Assembly: GCF_021155765.1 (NCBI RefSeq) | Contig: NC_060114.1 | Location: 16,501,501-16,565,500 of the forward strand | DNA length: 64,000 nucleotides | Source: Diprion similis | Lineage: Eukaryota; Arthropoda; Insecta; Hymenoptera; Diprionidae | Direction of reading: 5' to 3' | Part shown: positions 1 to 21,100 of the stretch, one piece after another | Position numbering within the stretch: position 1 is the first letter of the stretch | Layout of the letters: every line of letters starts with the position of its first letter | Program-made: the position numbers and the translations under genes | Notes under the pieces: generated by a model | Seen by the model: the letters and a program-made list of their open reading frames with translations, nothing else | Told to the model about the DNA's origin: nothing | The model's database searches: none

Positions 1-150
1 TTTTGTTTTTCGGGATAATTCCAGGTTTTACGGATATTTAAGGAGCAGTAGACACTCTGTATTAATCTTTGAAAATGGCGATTTCACACAATTCTTGAGT
101 CTTGAGGTCAATAATCACATATGATTTGGAGAATTCCCTAATTTACTTAC

Positions 151-7004
<6,854 letters not shown>

Positions 7005-7049
7005 CGCTCAATCTTCTGCGTCGCACTCGTCGACGGGATTAAGAAGATG
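7005..7049 (-). other. 5' UTR segment of the MAST start exon
   Basis: On the minus strand a pyrimidine-rich acceptor (TGTTTTAG) ends at 7050. The exon then runs 45 bases of leader to the ATG at 7004-7002. At least one further non-coding exon should therefore lie upstream, at higher coordinates. I could not place it, though 8.0-8.2 kb is a candidate. Confidence 0.5.
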
Positions 7050-8845
7050 CTAAAACAGGGTAGACTTAGCAATTTGAATACAAAAGAGCAGAATAATTAG
7101 ATGAATAGAAAATGACTTTGCTGTTTATACAATTTCGTTTCTAGTTTCTTTTTTAATTGATCAAGACTTGTTTCAGTGAATTATAATTGAGGATTCATTA
7201 ACTGGCGTTGATGCAAAAAGAAGGAGAAGAAAGGAAAAGACACAGAATCTGATTGTTATAGAATCTGGCTCGAGTTTACCAACAATATTATTCAGGGTCG
7301 ACTAAAAATAGAAGGTAGTAAAAACGCAAGAATTGAAAAATAAATAATGAATATACGTGAGAAAGAGCATATAAGATATTAATAATATGCACGTTTATTA
7401 ATACGTACGTGGGTTTTGGATGTGTTGTATGTCGATTCTATTTATCGAAATCATTTATACTGCGAGAATAAATGTAAGTGCGGGTTAGGTGGTACGAAAA
7501 TGAAACAGGTAGGCAACGGTGAGAAAACAGCAAGGTACAGCAACAGCAGCAGCGCACCTTACTCGTGCATCGAATAAAAAAAAAAAAAATATTTACAACG
7601 GTTGGGGGTTATTCGAGGGACCTGAGGTCCACGCTGTTGCGCTAATCATCATCGTTGATCTTAATCGGTCTTGTATTTATCCGGGCGTTTACACTGACAT
7701 ATCTCTTGCCTACTCAAGGAGAGATATGTGTATATGGTTTTTCTTCTTCTTTTTTATTATTATTATTTTTTTTTTCTTTTTTATTTTTCTTTAATTACGA
7801 AACACGAAGTCAACTGGCTGTCGCCGTCGGTCACGACCACCTCTGATTGTGAGTCATGATGGAAACCACTAACCATCATATTTTAAACCAGATGACCAAC
7901 TCGATGCTCTTCTGTAAGGGTATGGCGGGAATAATGCAGGGCACATATTTTGTGCAGCGCAACAATGTATTCACCGTTATTCACTATGACCACGGGAATA
8001 CCGTGATCTTGAGAAGATGAAGTGTGTTCCTTCGTTTGACGCATTTTTTTTCGGTTTTGCGCCAACCGTATGGAACCCATCTACAAAATACAGCCAAAGT
8101 GGAAATTTCTATACTTTAAAATGCGCGCTTAATGATGTTGGTTAATGATTGGTTGAAAATCCAAGATGGCCTTCATATGGACGGACACGTGATTAGTTTT
8201 TGGCGATGGCTGCGCAGGAACACAACTTATCTTCTATTTATCTTCTTACATCATCGGAAATACGCAGACGCGTACAACAATTCGCAACAATCGATACCTG
8301 TGTGCATTCCTTTCGCATTTCTTGACTTGATTTTACTCGATATTGCTAAGTGTACGCAAGTTCTCAGTAATCGTAAAGGAAGAGGTTAATATCCCGGTTT
8401 TTCCAGATTCTATGTAATAAGGAATTAACGTTGAAGAAAATCAAATCATTGTATCTCTGCATTGTTATTTAAAAACGAAATCTGTGAAATATAATAATGT
8501 ATTATGCAATTCAAATAACTCTCTAGAAGTCCACCAAGGACGTAAAAAATTGATTGACACATGTCTGTAACCCATCAGCTGAGCGATCTATTAAGATCAA
8601 TATCAGTATCAGCGTTGACTGAAGAAATGATATCAGGGAACAGGGAGTCACTCCCTGATCAATACACACATTAATTCATTGACTGAAGCGTACACGACAT
8701 TTCGCGGGTAATGCGTGGTCTGACAAAAGAAAAATCAACAACCAATGTCGGTAACGCTGAATCACAGGTTCCTTGTATAGCGGCAAATGATCACATGTAT
8801 TGTCGGTAAAGATGTGCAACAGGTTGATTTCCAAACGAAGCAGAC
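7050..8845. other. Intergenic region between divergent MAST and protease genes
   Basis: No supported gene. It holds a poly-T/TTC/ATT low-complexity tract (about 7740-7795), a short perfect hairpin (CAGGGAG-TCA-CTCCCTG, 8641-8657), and near 8160-8195 the motifs CCAAGATGGCC (YY1-like core) and CACGTG. These last could belong to the MAST promoter. Open frames here are short and compositionally poor. Confidence 0.45.
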
Positions 8846-11107
8846 ATGGCGAGGTTTATTTTAAAATCGTTTTTCATCATTATTTTACTCTCATATTTAA
8901 CCCTTTTTAATAACATTAATTTTATCACAGGTCATTATCAAATTCTTACTTATTAATAATTCGTTTTACCAAAATAGCATCCTACTGCAGACACTGAATA
9001 ATCGATTGTAATTTATGTTTTGGAATAAGCACGTGGAATGGGGTGTTGAATATGTTTTGTTTTCTTTTTTTTTCAATAACAATATGCTATATTATATATA
9101 TATACACAAGATAGCAATAACAGTCTATGAACAATTTATTTAATTTTTAATCGCAATTAAGATTAACGTCATTCACTATTGCATCACTGTGTTATTCTTA
9201 ATACTACTTTTTTCCTGTTTCTTCTTTTCATGCAGCCAACGACTCTTGGCTTTGGCCCAATGAAGTAGATAATCAAATTGACCCACGTCCGTCTTGGACC
9301 GAGAAACCGTCTCCGCCGTCTGATGATAAAGGCCTTAGCCTACGACAAGAGGGTGCTGATATTATTTATCAAGATAACCCTATGCTTGTAGCAACGTTAA
9401 GCCCCATCAGAAATTCTTCCGTCTGGCACAGACTAAATCCAAGCCCTAAGAAGCCTACGGCTATCTTGGCCGAACCAACCGGCAACGGCAGCTTTGCCAA
9501 CTCTAAGAAATTACAGTTCATCACTAATAAAAATCCTGTGAATATGGACCTTCACAAACGCCCATTGATTGATGTCAAAGACTGGATATTCCCAGAGGAA
9601 ATTTCAGAACGAAAGTCGGATTTAAGTAGGCTGCTTTGGGAATGTCTTACACACTAGATTGTCGGTAGATGTCTCAGACTCTAAATTTAAGGCAGCAAAT
9701 GCTTAGCATCAATCATAACTTTCCTAGAAATTAGAAAGGAATCGCTTGCTACCTTTGATCACGAGAACCTTTAGTTTCAATGCCTTAATGCAAATGAGAA
9801 TGTAGTTATGCTCGTAAATTTGGCCATGAACCAGGAACAAACCGTATATTGCGCTTAGAAAACTAATTTTGTGACTTATTACATTACTAAACCAATAGAA
9901 TCCTATAGCATTATTGGTAGAAAGGAATATATAGTAACTAATGAACATTAAACGAAGTACTTCATCACCTAAAAGTCAATTTCCAGCTTATCGACAATTG
10001 TATGATCCACAGAATGTGCAGAGTACAGTAAAGCAATAGAAAAACGGGACGTATGGATTCTTGCCGGTACCTGGTCTTCGCCCGTATCGACGAGAAAAAC
10101 TAATCGCCAAAACTGTAGGGCACTGCACAATCCTCTGATTATTGGAGGACTTACTGCTCGTCCAGGTGAACTTTCTCACATGGTCGCACTCGGCTGGCTA
10201 TCCGAGAACAATGAAGCGACCTTTCTTTGCGGAGGCAGTCTGATATCCAATCAATGGGTAATCACAGCTGGTCACTGTACTCACGGATCTTCGTAAGCCT
10301 GTTTTGTAATCTTTCAATGCCAGCGAATAAGGACATTGACTTAACGGTCAATCGATGTTTTCAATCTAACGTTCGAATCTAACGACTCGACTTATGACTA
10401 TTTGCACTTCCAGAGGTCCCCCGAAGATCGTACGCATTGGGGCTCATCATTTGGGCGACGACACAGCTGGGAAAGTGATAGGGGTGCGGGAAATTGTTAG
10501 ACATCCATCTTACAAACCTCCTGCAGTCTATGCTGACTTGGCGCTTCTGAAACTGAATGAAACCGTGAGATTTGGGCCGAATATAAAGCCTGCGTGCTTG
10601 TACACCGAGTTTGATACTACCCCGATCCAAGCTTGGGCGAGTGGCTGGGGTGTAACGGGGATTGGTAAAGTCAGAGCAATTGTCTCTAAACTTCACTGAA
10701 AGGATCTAGAGAAGCCGTTGGGATTTTTAAGGGCTTTGTCTCATCATCTATTTTTCGTTTCAGGCGAAGAGCCTAGCGACGATCTGTTGAAAGTTCGTCT
10801 GGATATTGTGGGCAATGTGGACTGTGCTCTGCGATTGAATCGTTCAATCGCTATTCCGAGGGGGATTGTGCCGAGTATGTTGTGCGCCGGAGATGTCAAC
10901 GGAGGGTGGCAGAGCGATACCTGCCAAGGAGATAGCGGGGGTCCTTTGCAAATATTGCATCCTAAGCATAAATGTCTCTATCAAATAGTTGGCGTTACGA
11001 GTTTCGGCCGTTTATGTGCACTCAAAGATTCACCGGGCGTTTATACAAGGATATCTCACTACCTGGACTGGATAGAGAGGGTTGTTTGGCCTGACAAAAA
11101 TCGTTAG
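8846..11107 (+). CDS. Secreted Snake-like trypsin-type serine protease zymogen
   Basis: Five exons: 8846-8930, 9236-9625, 10013-10292, 10414-10664, 10764-11107. Phases close to 449 residues. Residues 1-28 form a hydrophobic signal peptide. Residues 29-158 are a Pro/Ser-rich segment without cysteine. Cys160 and Cys193 flank the zymogen linker, followed by NPL-IIGG (199-204), where activation would cleave after Leu200. The S1A domain has His246 (TAGHC), Asp293 (ADLALLKL) and Ser393 (GDSGGPL). Asp387, six residues before the Ser, predicts trypsin-like specificity. The ending GVYTRISHYLDWIERVVWP and the start GELSHMVALGW resemble Drosophila Snake. Secreted, probably in a haemolymph cascade (Toll, melanisation or venom; not resolvable). 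No clip domain is visible, which is odd for this group: either it is lost or an exon in 8931-9235 was missed. The first donor (GTCATT) is weak, so the signal exon is the least certain part. Confidence 0.85.
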
Positions 11108-12131
11108 AGGTAATTATAATGTCGGCGAATAATTTGTGGAGTATCGATACCGTTCAATGAATCGTTGAAAGTGATGAAAACAGTTTTGGGAAATCTATTT
11201 AATACGCTTTTGTTTCTTTCCATGAGGAAATTAAGCATCTTTGTTTTTCAGGAAATACATCGACATGATTTGGCTGTTTTCGTTTCAATACCTGCAGCGG
11301 TTCTTTAACAATCAAACAAAAACAGAAAACAGTTGTGTTGTTTGACGAGAAAACATGATGTTTACCATACAAACATCTGTAAGGAAATGCTTGGAAAAAC
11401 TACTGCTTAACTATGTTTTAATTACTCTGTGTTAAATTGTTTCTCTAGAATCAATTTACAATGTGGGTAGATGGATAATTAATATATTGCCGAACGTCAT
11501 TGCTGTCGAGTAATGTAAAATAACAATGGAAAACAATTTCTTGAACGGAAAAAAATATATGCAGATTATTTTTATAAAATTGAACTAATATTTGATCATG
11601 TTTATCTCAAGTAGATGCTGAGCCAACATTGGATTAGTCTCCCTCTTGACATCTTATCTGTGTTGAACTTTGACCGCGAGTATCCTAGACTCCCAATACT
11701 TGCAAAGAGACCTTTGGCTGAGGTCTCTTAGCCTTATATCGAATATCTTATCAATCCTCAGCCTTTGACCCACCAGTTGAAATACTATGAAATTCCTGCC
11801 ACTCAACTGCATACGTTGCTGTGTCAACCATATCCGTTTCCCCTCCAGAAAGCACAGGACAAGGCAGGAAGCACTTACTTATCCAATATCGAACCAGCGT
11901 TGAATTAAATTAAATTAATTCAGCTTCAACCACAGTCTTCCTTTGCCTGGCTTTCTGTCAACAACTTGTTGTTCTGCAGTGAACTAGAACGTGATTTAGT
12001 CGGAGAAGAGAACGACAGAGATAAATATCAATAAGATCAGTTGCTGCGCAACCACCGCCGAGCAACAAGACGAAATTTATTGGCAATGTTAAACACTTAG
12101 CTGACATATTTTTATTTAAACATCATTCAAT
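11108..12131. other. Intergenic: 3' end of the protease gene to the apoLTP start
   Basis: AT-rich sequence with no supported gene. It should contain the protease 3' UTR and the promoter and 5' UTR of the lipid transfer protein gene. I see no clear TATA box or repeat. The bases just before the start at 12132 are AT-rich. Confidence 0.4.
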
Positions 12132-15100
12132 ATGGATTGTTTGTTAATATTGGTGTATCTGTGCCTGGCTATTTTGTGCATTGATACTCATGCCGGTGAG
12201 TTTTCATATTTTTATTTGGTGTTTTGAAAATGGGAAAAACATTTTTACCACAGTTCACAGCATTATTTTCATCCGTTACAGTGTATGTCAATGACCCGGC
12301 CCTTTGCAGTCGCACAAAATGTTCTGGTGAGTTTTCATTTCTTAAATATAACATTTGCAAAAAATATTATGCAGAGTGACACTTTCGAGAATTAGTTTTT
12401 TTTACAATAGAAAGGTAACTGGAAACAGAAATTCATTATTTTCTGTTCAAATGGGTAACTTTGAAACAATATGTGGCTTTGTAAGTTGTTGTAAAAAATG
12501 AAAAACACCAATTTTACTGAAATGGAATATGACTGTCTTCACATTTAAACCGTTAGAAGCGTTTTGACTAACAAATGCAACGAGCACTTTCGGACTAATC
12601 ATATTTATTAAAATTCACACTAAGAGAACAAAGAAAACGAAGTTTCAAATGATATGTGAGTATTCTCAAAATTTCGTTTTTACAGCTTCTGCCGACCACC
12701 TGGTGAAATTCAAGTATTTGCAAGGTGTAGTTTATCGTTATGCGTACCAAATCGACGTCAGTACAAACCTGGGAGTAATGTTAAACGATCGCCGCAACGA
12801 ATCGACTCTGCAAGTTGACGCTGTGGTGTCACTGAGTTTCACATCCCCTTGCGAAGGTCATTTGAAGCTGACAGAATCGAGCATTTCGTCGAATCGCTCA
12901 ACCTACGATGCTGAATTCCCCGATAGAGCTGGGGCTGAGTTTGTGAAAAGCGTCGAGCAATATCCACTCAGGTTCTCGTTCCGAGATGGTCAGATACCCG
13001 AGGTCTGCCCACACCCTGAGGAACCGGCCTGGGTACTGAATATGAAAAAAGGAGTCCTCTCCATGTTTCAAAATACAATGAAGAGATTTGATGTAAGCCA
13101 TTCTTCTCAAGAATTGGACATCAATGGCATTTGCGACACGCATTACAAACTCTACGAAGCAAAGCAGACAAGTCTCGTAATAAAGAAAACAAAGAACATA
13201 GCATCTTGTACAAACAGGAACAAGTACCTCTCCGTTCTTCAATCGAACTCTTACAGAAGTCCGTTTTCATCAAATAATCAAGGATTTCGCGAGCCGGTGT
13301 TGAAGTCTTCGAGCGACTGTGAAATAACACTGGACCACAACATCTACGAGGCGGTAACATGCGTAGACGTGCAGATGCTCAGACCTTTGTCCAACGGGAA
13401 AAAAGCTGGGGCAACAAGCATCACTCGCTCATCTCTTAACCTGATCGAGGAAATCTCGGACTTTGTGGATTTAGGCGACGGCGAAGGAGAGGACTATTCA
13501 CTGTCGAAAAGAGTCAACCTTTTGTACGACCATGCCGTTACACTGAAACCAACGCACGGAGAGCTAAAAACGTCTCGCGACTCTCTCAAGAGCATGTGCA
13601 AAATGGGATCGGGTGAAGAACTTCAAGAGGAATTCTCAAAAGTGTTTACAAAGTTCATTCATTCTTCTCGTCTACTCAATTACCCATCTCTGTCAATGCT
13701 GCTGTTGCGTGCCAACAGCATTTGCAGAACTGGAAGGTAGTATAATTAATAATTCATCCTGTGATTCCAATTTACCGTCAATAAATTTTCAGTAAAAGAA
13801 AGTCTTATTTTAAATACTGAAGAGTTTTTTAAAACCACTTTCAGAAAGCACATAATCAACGCTCTACCGTACATCGAAAGCACTGCTGCCCTGATTATTC
13901 AGAAGGATTTAATAATACGGAAACAAGTGCCACTCGACAAAGTCAAGGATTGGGTATCAGGATTCGGTTTAATTCCGCGTCCTAACAGGGAGACTCTTCG
14001 GGCACTCGCACCCCTCTTGGAGCATCCAAGCGAACTAGGTGATTCGCAGTTTGACCTAGCTTACTCTAGCATCATTCATGCCTATTGTACAGCTGTGGAC
14101 AACAATTGCATTCACGAAGAGCCTATCGCTAGATTTCTACACCATGTGCAAGCGAAGATCAAAAATGGCTGTGACAGAAAAAGCCATTCGACTTTGGAAA
14201 CGAAACAGGTAATTATCAGTGTCGCAGCTCGCCATATATTCTAACTTGTAAATCATCATTTTACGTCTCTCATATGTAAGCAAAGTATTTAAGAATGAAA
14301 AGAAAAAAAAATGAATTATACATAAACTTTTTCAATTCGCAGACGCTGCAAGCTTTGAAATCTATTGGAAATATGGGAATAGAAATTGCGGGATTAAGAG
14401 AAAAATTAAAGGAATGTATCGAAGGTGCAGGTGGATATTTGACCATGGAGACAAGGGTGGCAGCCATCGAAGCTCACCGAAGGTTACCCTCGTGCCAAGA
14501 GACAAGGGACGCTTATTTTTTAAATCTTTACAGAAATTCTAGCCAGGATATAGAACTGAGAATCGCTTCGTATCTTCAGGTGATGCGATGCCCCAACTAT
14601 AACGTGATAAAAATAATAAAGCAAACGCTCAAAGAAGAGGAAGTGAATCAAGGTACGTCTACTGCATTGTGATTAAAATAACTACAGTTGAGATGTTTGT
14701 AATACTTAGTGAAAAAGGTGAATATTTTTCAATATTTGTTCCACAGTTGGATCGTTTGTCTGGAGTCATTTGAAAAATCTTCTGAAGTCTTCGTCGCCGA
14801 GTAGAATCGAAATTCAGAGTTTGCTAACGGACCGAGATTTGGAAACGAAATTCGACAGTGATGTTCGTAAATTTTCTAGAAACTATGAGAGTTCATTTTT
14901 CTCCGATGAGTACAACATTGGCGCTACTTACGAAACGAATGTAATATTCTCTCCAATGTCTTACATACCAAGAACTGCTACCGTAAATGCGACCGTTGAC
15001 GTCTTGGGCGAGTCTATAAATATGTTTGAAGTGGCAATTCGTTTCGAAGGAATCGAGTATTATGCGGAGAAATTTTTCGGACCTGACGGCCCGCTCAGTA

Positions 15101-18100
15101 ACGAGAAAGTGAGCTTGCATTTTCGAAATTTTTTGAGGAGCTTAAGGTCGGTTAAAAGTGAAGAGACGGATGAGAACTATGCTGAGGGAGTAAAAAACTT
15201 GCCCAACGTAATCGAAAATAATTTTGATAATCCAAAATTAAGTTTTTCCTTGAAAATATTCGGCAACGACGTGCAGTATGTAACTCTGACCGGAGACCAA
15301 GAAATCAGAACCACTATAGCCTCTCTGGATCCTTGGGCAAAACTGATGAAAATCCTTTCCGGCAATGACGTTAAATATGAAAAAGCTGGCATGTTATTAG
15401 ACTCTTCGTACATCGTTCCGACAACCGCTGGTCTCCCTCTCCGTCTCAGTGCATCTGGCTCTGCTGCTTGTAACTTTAGAATGTCCGGTTCTCTGGACAG
15501 CAAGCGATTAGCAAGCAACAAGGAGCTAGAAGTAATGGGAAACATAATGCCGAGGTAAGACTCTTGATCGCACGTCAAAAGAAATGAAAACTTGGGGCTG
15601 CACTATACTTCTGTGTCTTACTTTTTCAGTGTCAGCGTGGACATAACTGGGACAATGGTTGTCGATGCTTTTTACAAAAGTGCTGGAATCAAGCTGAAGT
15701 CCAACTTGTACAGTTCCGGAGCAGTACGAGGGCATTTAATTGTGAAAGGAATGCAATTGGTCAGCCTAAGCCTAGGTCTACCCAACGAAAAAATTGAAGT
15801 CTTTTCCATGCTCACGGACGTCACGTATCTAAGCACAAACGGACCCCACACTGACGAAACCCCTGCAGGATTAATCGTCTCCGATCAAAGTACAGGGGAA
15901 CTGAAGAAAAGCAACCTGATGGAGGTCGTCAGTAACAAAACCTGCAGCTGGTCAGATCTCGATAAACTTATAGGCCTCAAGTTGTGTACTACTTATCAAT
16001 TTTCAAACGTGACTAAGAATCCCAATGCTGCCTATTTCGTTTTGAGTGGACCGACTCTATTCAAGGTGTCTTTGATGAAAACAGACAAGACTATCAAAAG
16101 CTACCTTTTCCAGTATAAGTGGGAAAATCCTGAGGTAATAGTTTATAACTACTTCGTACTGCCTTCTTCACTTTGCGATTAGACTCGCTACAGCTTGAAT
16201 CTTTTGTATTTCAGAATAAGAGTAACATCAAGTTGACCTTCGATACTCCTGGCTCTAGCACCAAGAGGGAAATGAGTGCTCAAGTTTCATTTGATGCCAA
16301 TAATCGCAATGTTTCTGTTGTCATATGCGCGGCTGGTAGTTTACTAGTTGCTAAAGGTACCGATTTATCACTCGTGTACTAAACTTCTCTGTACCTTTTT
16401 CCGATCCCAATTTCAATCAATACTTATTATGCTTCAGGAACTTACAAGAAAACGGCCGATCAATTGCTAATAGATCTTGGCTTGGATGTTAACAGTACAA
16501 AACATCTCGACGCTAGTATTGGATATACTAGAACGCCGAGTCACCACGGCTACAATTACAGTCCTAAATTGTATTTGGCAATCAATAACGAACGGGTGGT
16601 TGAAGTTTCGGGCAAGTAAACATTAATAAAAATTACTTGATCTTCTCGATCTTTCGGCTACCCAATTTTGTCTCGCAAAAATATGATTCAACTCTTTTCT
16701 GGACTTTTGGAACGAAATTCTCTTTCACAGCAACAAATATATTTATGTTTGAAACATTGTCTAGTTTTTATTCAAACAAGTATTCTACCATTTGATAAAT
16801 CCCGTAAGATTAACACTATCGAATTTCCGAAAAAATAGGTACGGTACAAATCACGGAGAAGGGCAACGTATCGCAAAGTGACATCAATTTACTGTTCGAG
16901 ACGAAAAAATTTTGGAGTCAAATAAGGGGTTACATAATGCGGAAGAACGCCAGCGTTTCAGGGAATATAAATGTTGAATATCAGCTAAAAGAAATACAGG
17001 GTTCTGCTCCTCAGAAGAAGGAAAATGTCCAAGTCGAAGTGTCGCTAAGCAATCAGTCTCAGAAGGGCTTAATTCACAAAGCAGCCACTTTTAAGCTACA
17101 ATCCTCGGCTTATCCACACTTGAATATCAACATGGGCGCGTGGTACCGGCAAGCTTTGGGCCACCTTGAAATTCATACTGAAATAAATTCGAACCCTCAT
17201 CTCCACGACGATAAGCATAAATTCACCGCTCAATTGGTTATCACTAACTCCAGAACTTACCTTTCAAATGAAGGAGCTAAGATCACTGCTTTTATTGCCA
17301 TCACAAAACCAATACAAAACCTGGACATCAAGGTCGGAATTAGCCACTTTTCTCATGGGGTAAAGACCATAACCAGTGGTTTAATACGATACGCTCCAGG
17401 TAATTAAGAGATGAATATTATCAACTAATTGGTAATAAAATTCTGATGTATATTTTGTTTACTTTCAGGAAAGGAGATTGCACTCTTGACGACCGTGAAA
17501 ATGCCTCGCGGAGCAATGTTCGACATTGAAGCCCACGTCAACCTTACGATACCAACATTTACCCCAATGCTGATAGATATAGATATAAAGGAGAAAGTCC
17601 GGAACGAGTATGATGTCAAACTGGCTGGCACCTGGTTTAGCGGCCACAATATGACGGCTCAAGGAACTTACACAGATCATTCTACAGCAGCCATAATTGA
17701 TCACGCGGTGAAGCTTCTTCTGAACTCGCCAAGCTTCGTCGAAGACGTCGTGGTGATCTTGAAAATCCACAACGATGCGATAGATTTTAAGGTTGATTTC
17801 CAACTCGAGCAATCAGATCAAGAGAAATACGGTTTGATAGTAACACACACCAGTCCAACGTCGACGAACTTTATGAGCTACCTTGAGTGCCGGTATAAAA
17901 CCAGGGTTTATAGCCTCACTGCAAACGTCGATAAGGAACGTGAAGCGAGAATCGAGGTTCACCTTGACACATGGAAGGACGTTCACTTGATAGCGAGAGC
18001 GATAGATGAGCCCAACAATAAAGAGGCTGGTTTAGAGGTGAAATGGGATGCCAATAGGGACCCTGACCTCAAGTTTGCAACCTCGTTTCAATTTGTCAAG

Positions 18101-21100
18101 TTCTCCGATCCCAGGGAGAAAAATCTCAGCACTATAGTCATGGTCACATACCCTGGGCGACTCGTCACTGGAAGATCTGTCTTGGCGATTCGTGGACATA
18201 ATAATTACGTATGCGATATCAGACTGGAATGGTCACCATTGGATGCCATTCACTTCACAGTCGACGCCGACTATAACACGGCGCCAACTAACAAGATATT
18301 CAAAATAAAATCTCAGCTTCTCACGCCTTTTGAACTGTGGAGAAGAACGTCGCTCGATGCAAGGTGAATGATCATGATAATAAGTTTTTGGATGGGAAAT
18401 CAATTTAGGGCAGTGAAAGATATCAGAAAACTGGTGTCGATAGGTAGAAAGTTTAAAAAAAAAATCACCATCCACCAAAAATCAGGATAAATAAAATGCC
18501 ATTCCGTGCTCTATTGAGCTTCTTCTTCAATTAATATATCGCTGTTTCCTCCGCAGGTATACGCAGAACAACAGTACCATAACGGCAAGCGGTAGCGTTC
18601 ATTGGCAAGATTTGGAACACTTTTCGATAGACTTATCAGGAACCCTGATAGAAGACAATAAAGTGCTAGAATGGCAAGGAAATTGTAAACTGATCAGCAC
18701 TATGCACGTCGTGAAGTGGATGAACGGTAATCTGACGCACAGATTATCGAACGGGAGGAAAGCAGACACTCATCTGCATGTCACCTACTACCCAGACAAA
18801 GTGTTGGACTTGAAAAGTTCTTGGGATTTAATAAAGGGACAAGATGGCTCGTTCAATTTGACCGGACTCCTGAACATGATATCCCCTCTGGCAGCCTATG
18901 AAAGAGGAGACTTAACTTGCAGCCTACAGTTTACTCCAGACTGGAAAATTCGCGGGGCAGTTTACATTTATTTAGACAAAAGGAAGTACACGGGAAATTT
19001 GGTCGGTGACTTGGCTAAGATCAAGGAATCGATGGTGCAGTTCAATTTGACCACACCCATTGAAAGGTTCTCTACTTTACGGGGGAACTTTGGTTTGTCT
19101 GAGAAGAACCGACACATCGTGGCCAGAATCGACGGGCCCCATGGAAGCGTAGGACTCGAGGCGTTGGTTCAACTGTTTCTTCAGGGAACCGACTTCCATG
19201 TCAAACTGGAAGTTGCCACGCCCATTCAACTGTTCGAGCACTCACTTGTCGTTGCTAAATTGACCAAAAAGGAAGCTGATTTCAGAGTCGGTTACAGAAA
19301 CATGACGGCTGGGTTCGTTGGTGTTTGGCGCTACTGGAATCTCACAGATTTTCATTACACCTATATTCTCTACACTCCTATGGATGGGTTCGAGGAGTGC
19401 GGCATCGTAACTAAGCTTGTTGTTGAAAATGGTTCAGAGATTAAAAAGATGTTTATTGACAGTGAATTCTCAATACGCTTTTCTGACACTAAATTCGGCG
19501 TCGTTGCCAACGGAGGACCGAAACCTCCCCCATTCAGCATCCCTGAAGTACCCGAGCCAGTTACATCTGCCGAAAATACTACTGCGGAAGAATTATATGA
19601 CTACATCGAGGATGAAGAGCCGTTATACTGGCAAGGACAGATTCTGGTAAAAAACTTAAGAAACTTAAACGTTGGTCGACTAATTAAAATAATTTCGTTT
19701 TGTTTCTCCCATAGTCATCAATTTTTACTTCATATTTATAAAAAATTTCAGATCGATGTGGCTATATTCGAGACAATTGTCGGTGATCTGGACATAGAAC
19801 AGAACGATCCAAGGTACAAAGTTTTGGGTTCGTTAAAAATTCCTCCTGGAACTATTCGGTTCGATAATCTATATGTTTATGAGGATGACGCCAATATGAA
19901 AAATGAGCTAAAGATTGACACACCGTTCGAATCTGCGTCCGAGATAACTTCCACCTACATACTTAGTCTTGACCTGTTAAACAACGACTACTTTGTTGCA
20001 ACGGATTTGAGAGTGAAGAAACACTCTAGTTGGATAGAAGTAAGCATGGTCTTTGGGAATTATTGTTCTGATATAAGATACTGATTTTTCTGTCCTCAAT
20101 TTCAGGCTGGGTATAATGTCAACTACACGATCCGTGGAGCAGCCGACGATTCGCAAACTCGCGAAGTGACGTTCAGGATTAAAACGCCTCTGAAGTTCCT
20201 ATTGTACGTCGATGGCAACATGTATATTGAAGTGGATGAAAGCTTGTACAAAGGAAGGGTTGATCTAAGCGGTGAAGACTTCCGAATTGATCTTCTCGGA
20301 TCTTTTGAAGTAATTACCAAAAACCCAATTGCATTATGACTGAGTTTATTTGTTTGTTAGCATGATCAAACTCTATTCCTGATTGAATTTTCTTGCAGTC
20401 CGACGATGGTTATCTCGATACCACGATAGAGGCAAAAATTAATAGCCCTAAGTTTGTCGTGCCAAAGACCATGATCATCATAAAGAAAGACTTGATATCA
20501 AGAGAAAAGCAAATAGAATTCGGAATCAAAGTCTATGAACCGGTTTTAAAAGTTGTGAGTTGATTGGGATCGATCACGATTTTTATAATGATTATCACGT
20601 GCTAAATCGCTTTTCTCCTACATTTCAGTATAATCTTCAAGCAGTTTGGCAAGTTGACGGAACCAAGTTCATAAACGCGTCGCTAGAGCTGAAATCGCCG
20701 ATTGAGATGTTTGAGCACGTCAGAGCCAGCATTTATCATGCAAATTCAATATCGAATAACGATTCGGCCAATTTGAACATAGATCTTGTATACCGATCGG
20801 AAAGCAAGTTTAAAATTATCGGTGATTACAAAGACAAGATAGTGAGCGGCAGGGCGATAACTCCAATTCAAAATTATGAGACTATTGAATTTCTTGGGAA
20901 CGTTGTGAAAGTGAGCGACGGACTGATCAAATTTGAAGGAGATTTGACCAGTGCTAAAGTGGCAGAACCTTACAAAGTCTACGGCCAGATAGCTATGAAA
21001 GGTGAAACTGTTGTGTCAGTTGACGCAACGATTGTTCCTGCGAAAAATGCCATGCTGAAAAATAATATCACTCTGAGCTACGTCAAAGAAACTTATGGAT

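Noticed and set aside
7519-7794. 91-codon frame upstream of the protease
   Set aside because: Its second half is a translated poly-T/TTC tract (Phe/Ile runs) with no family resemblance.
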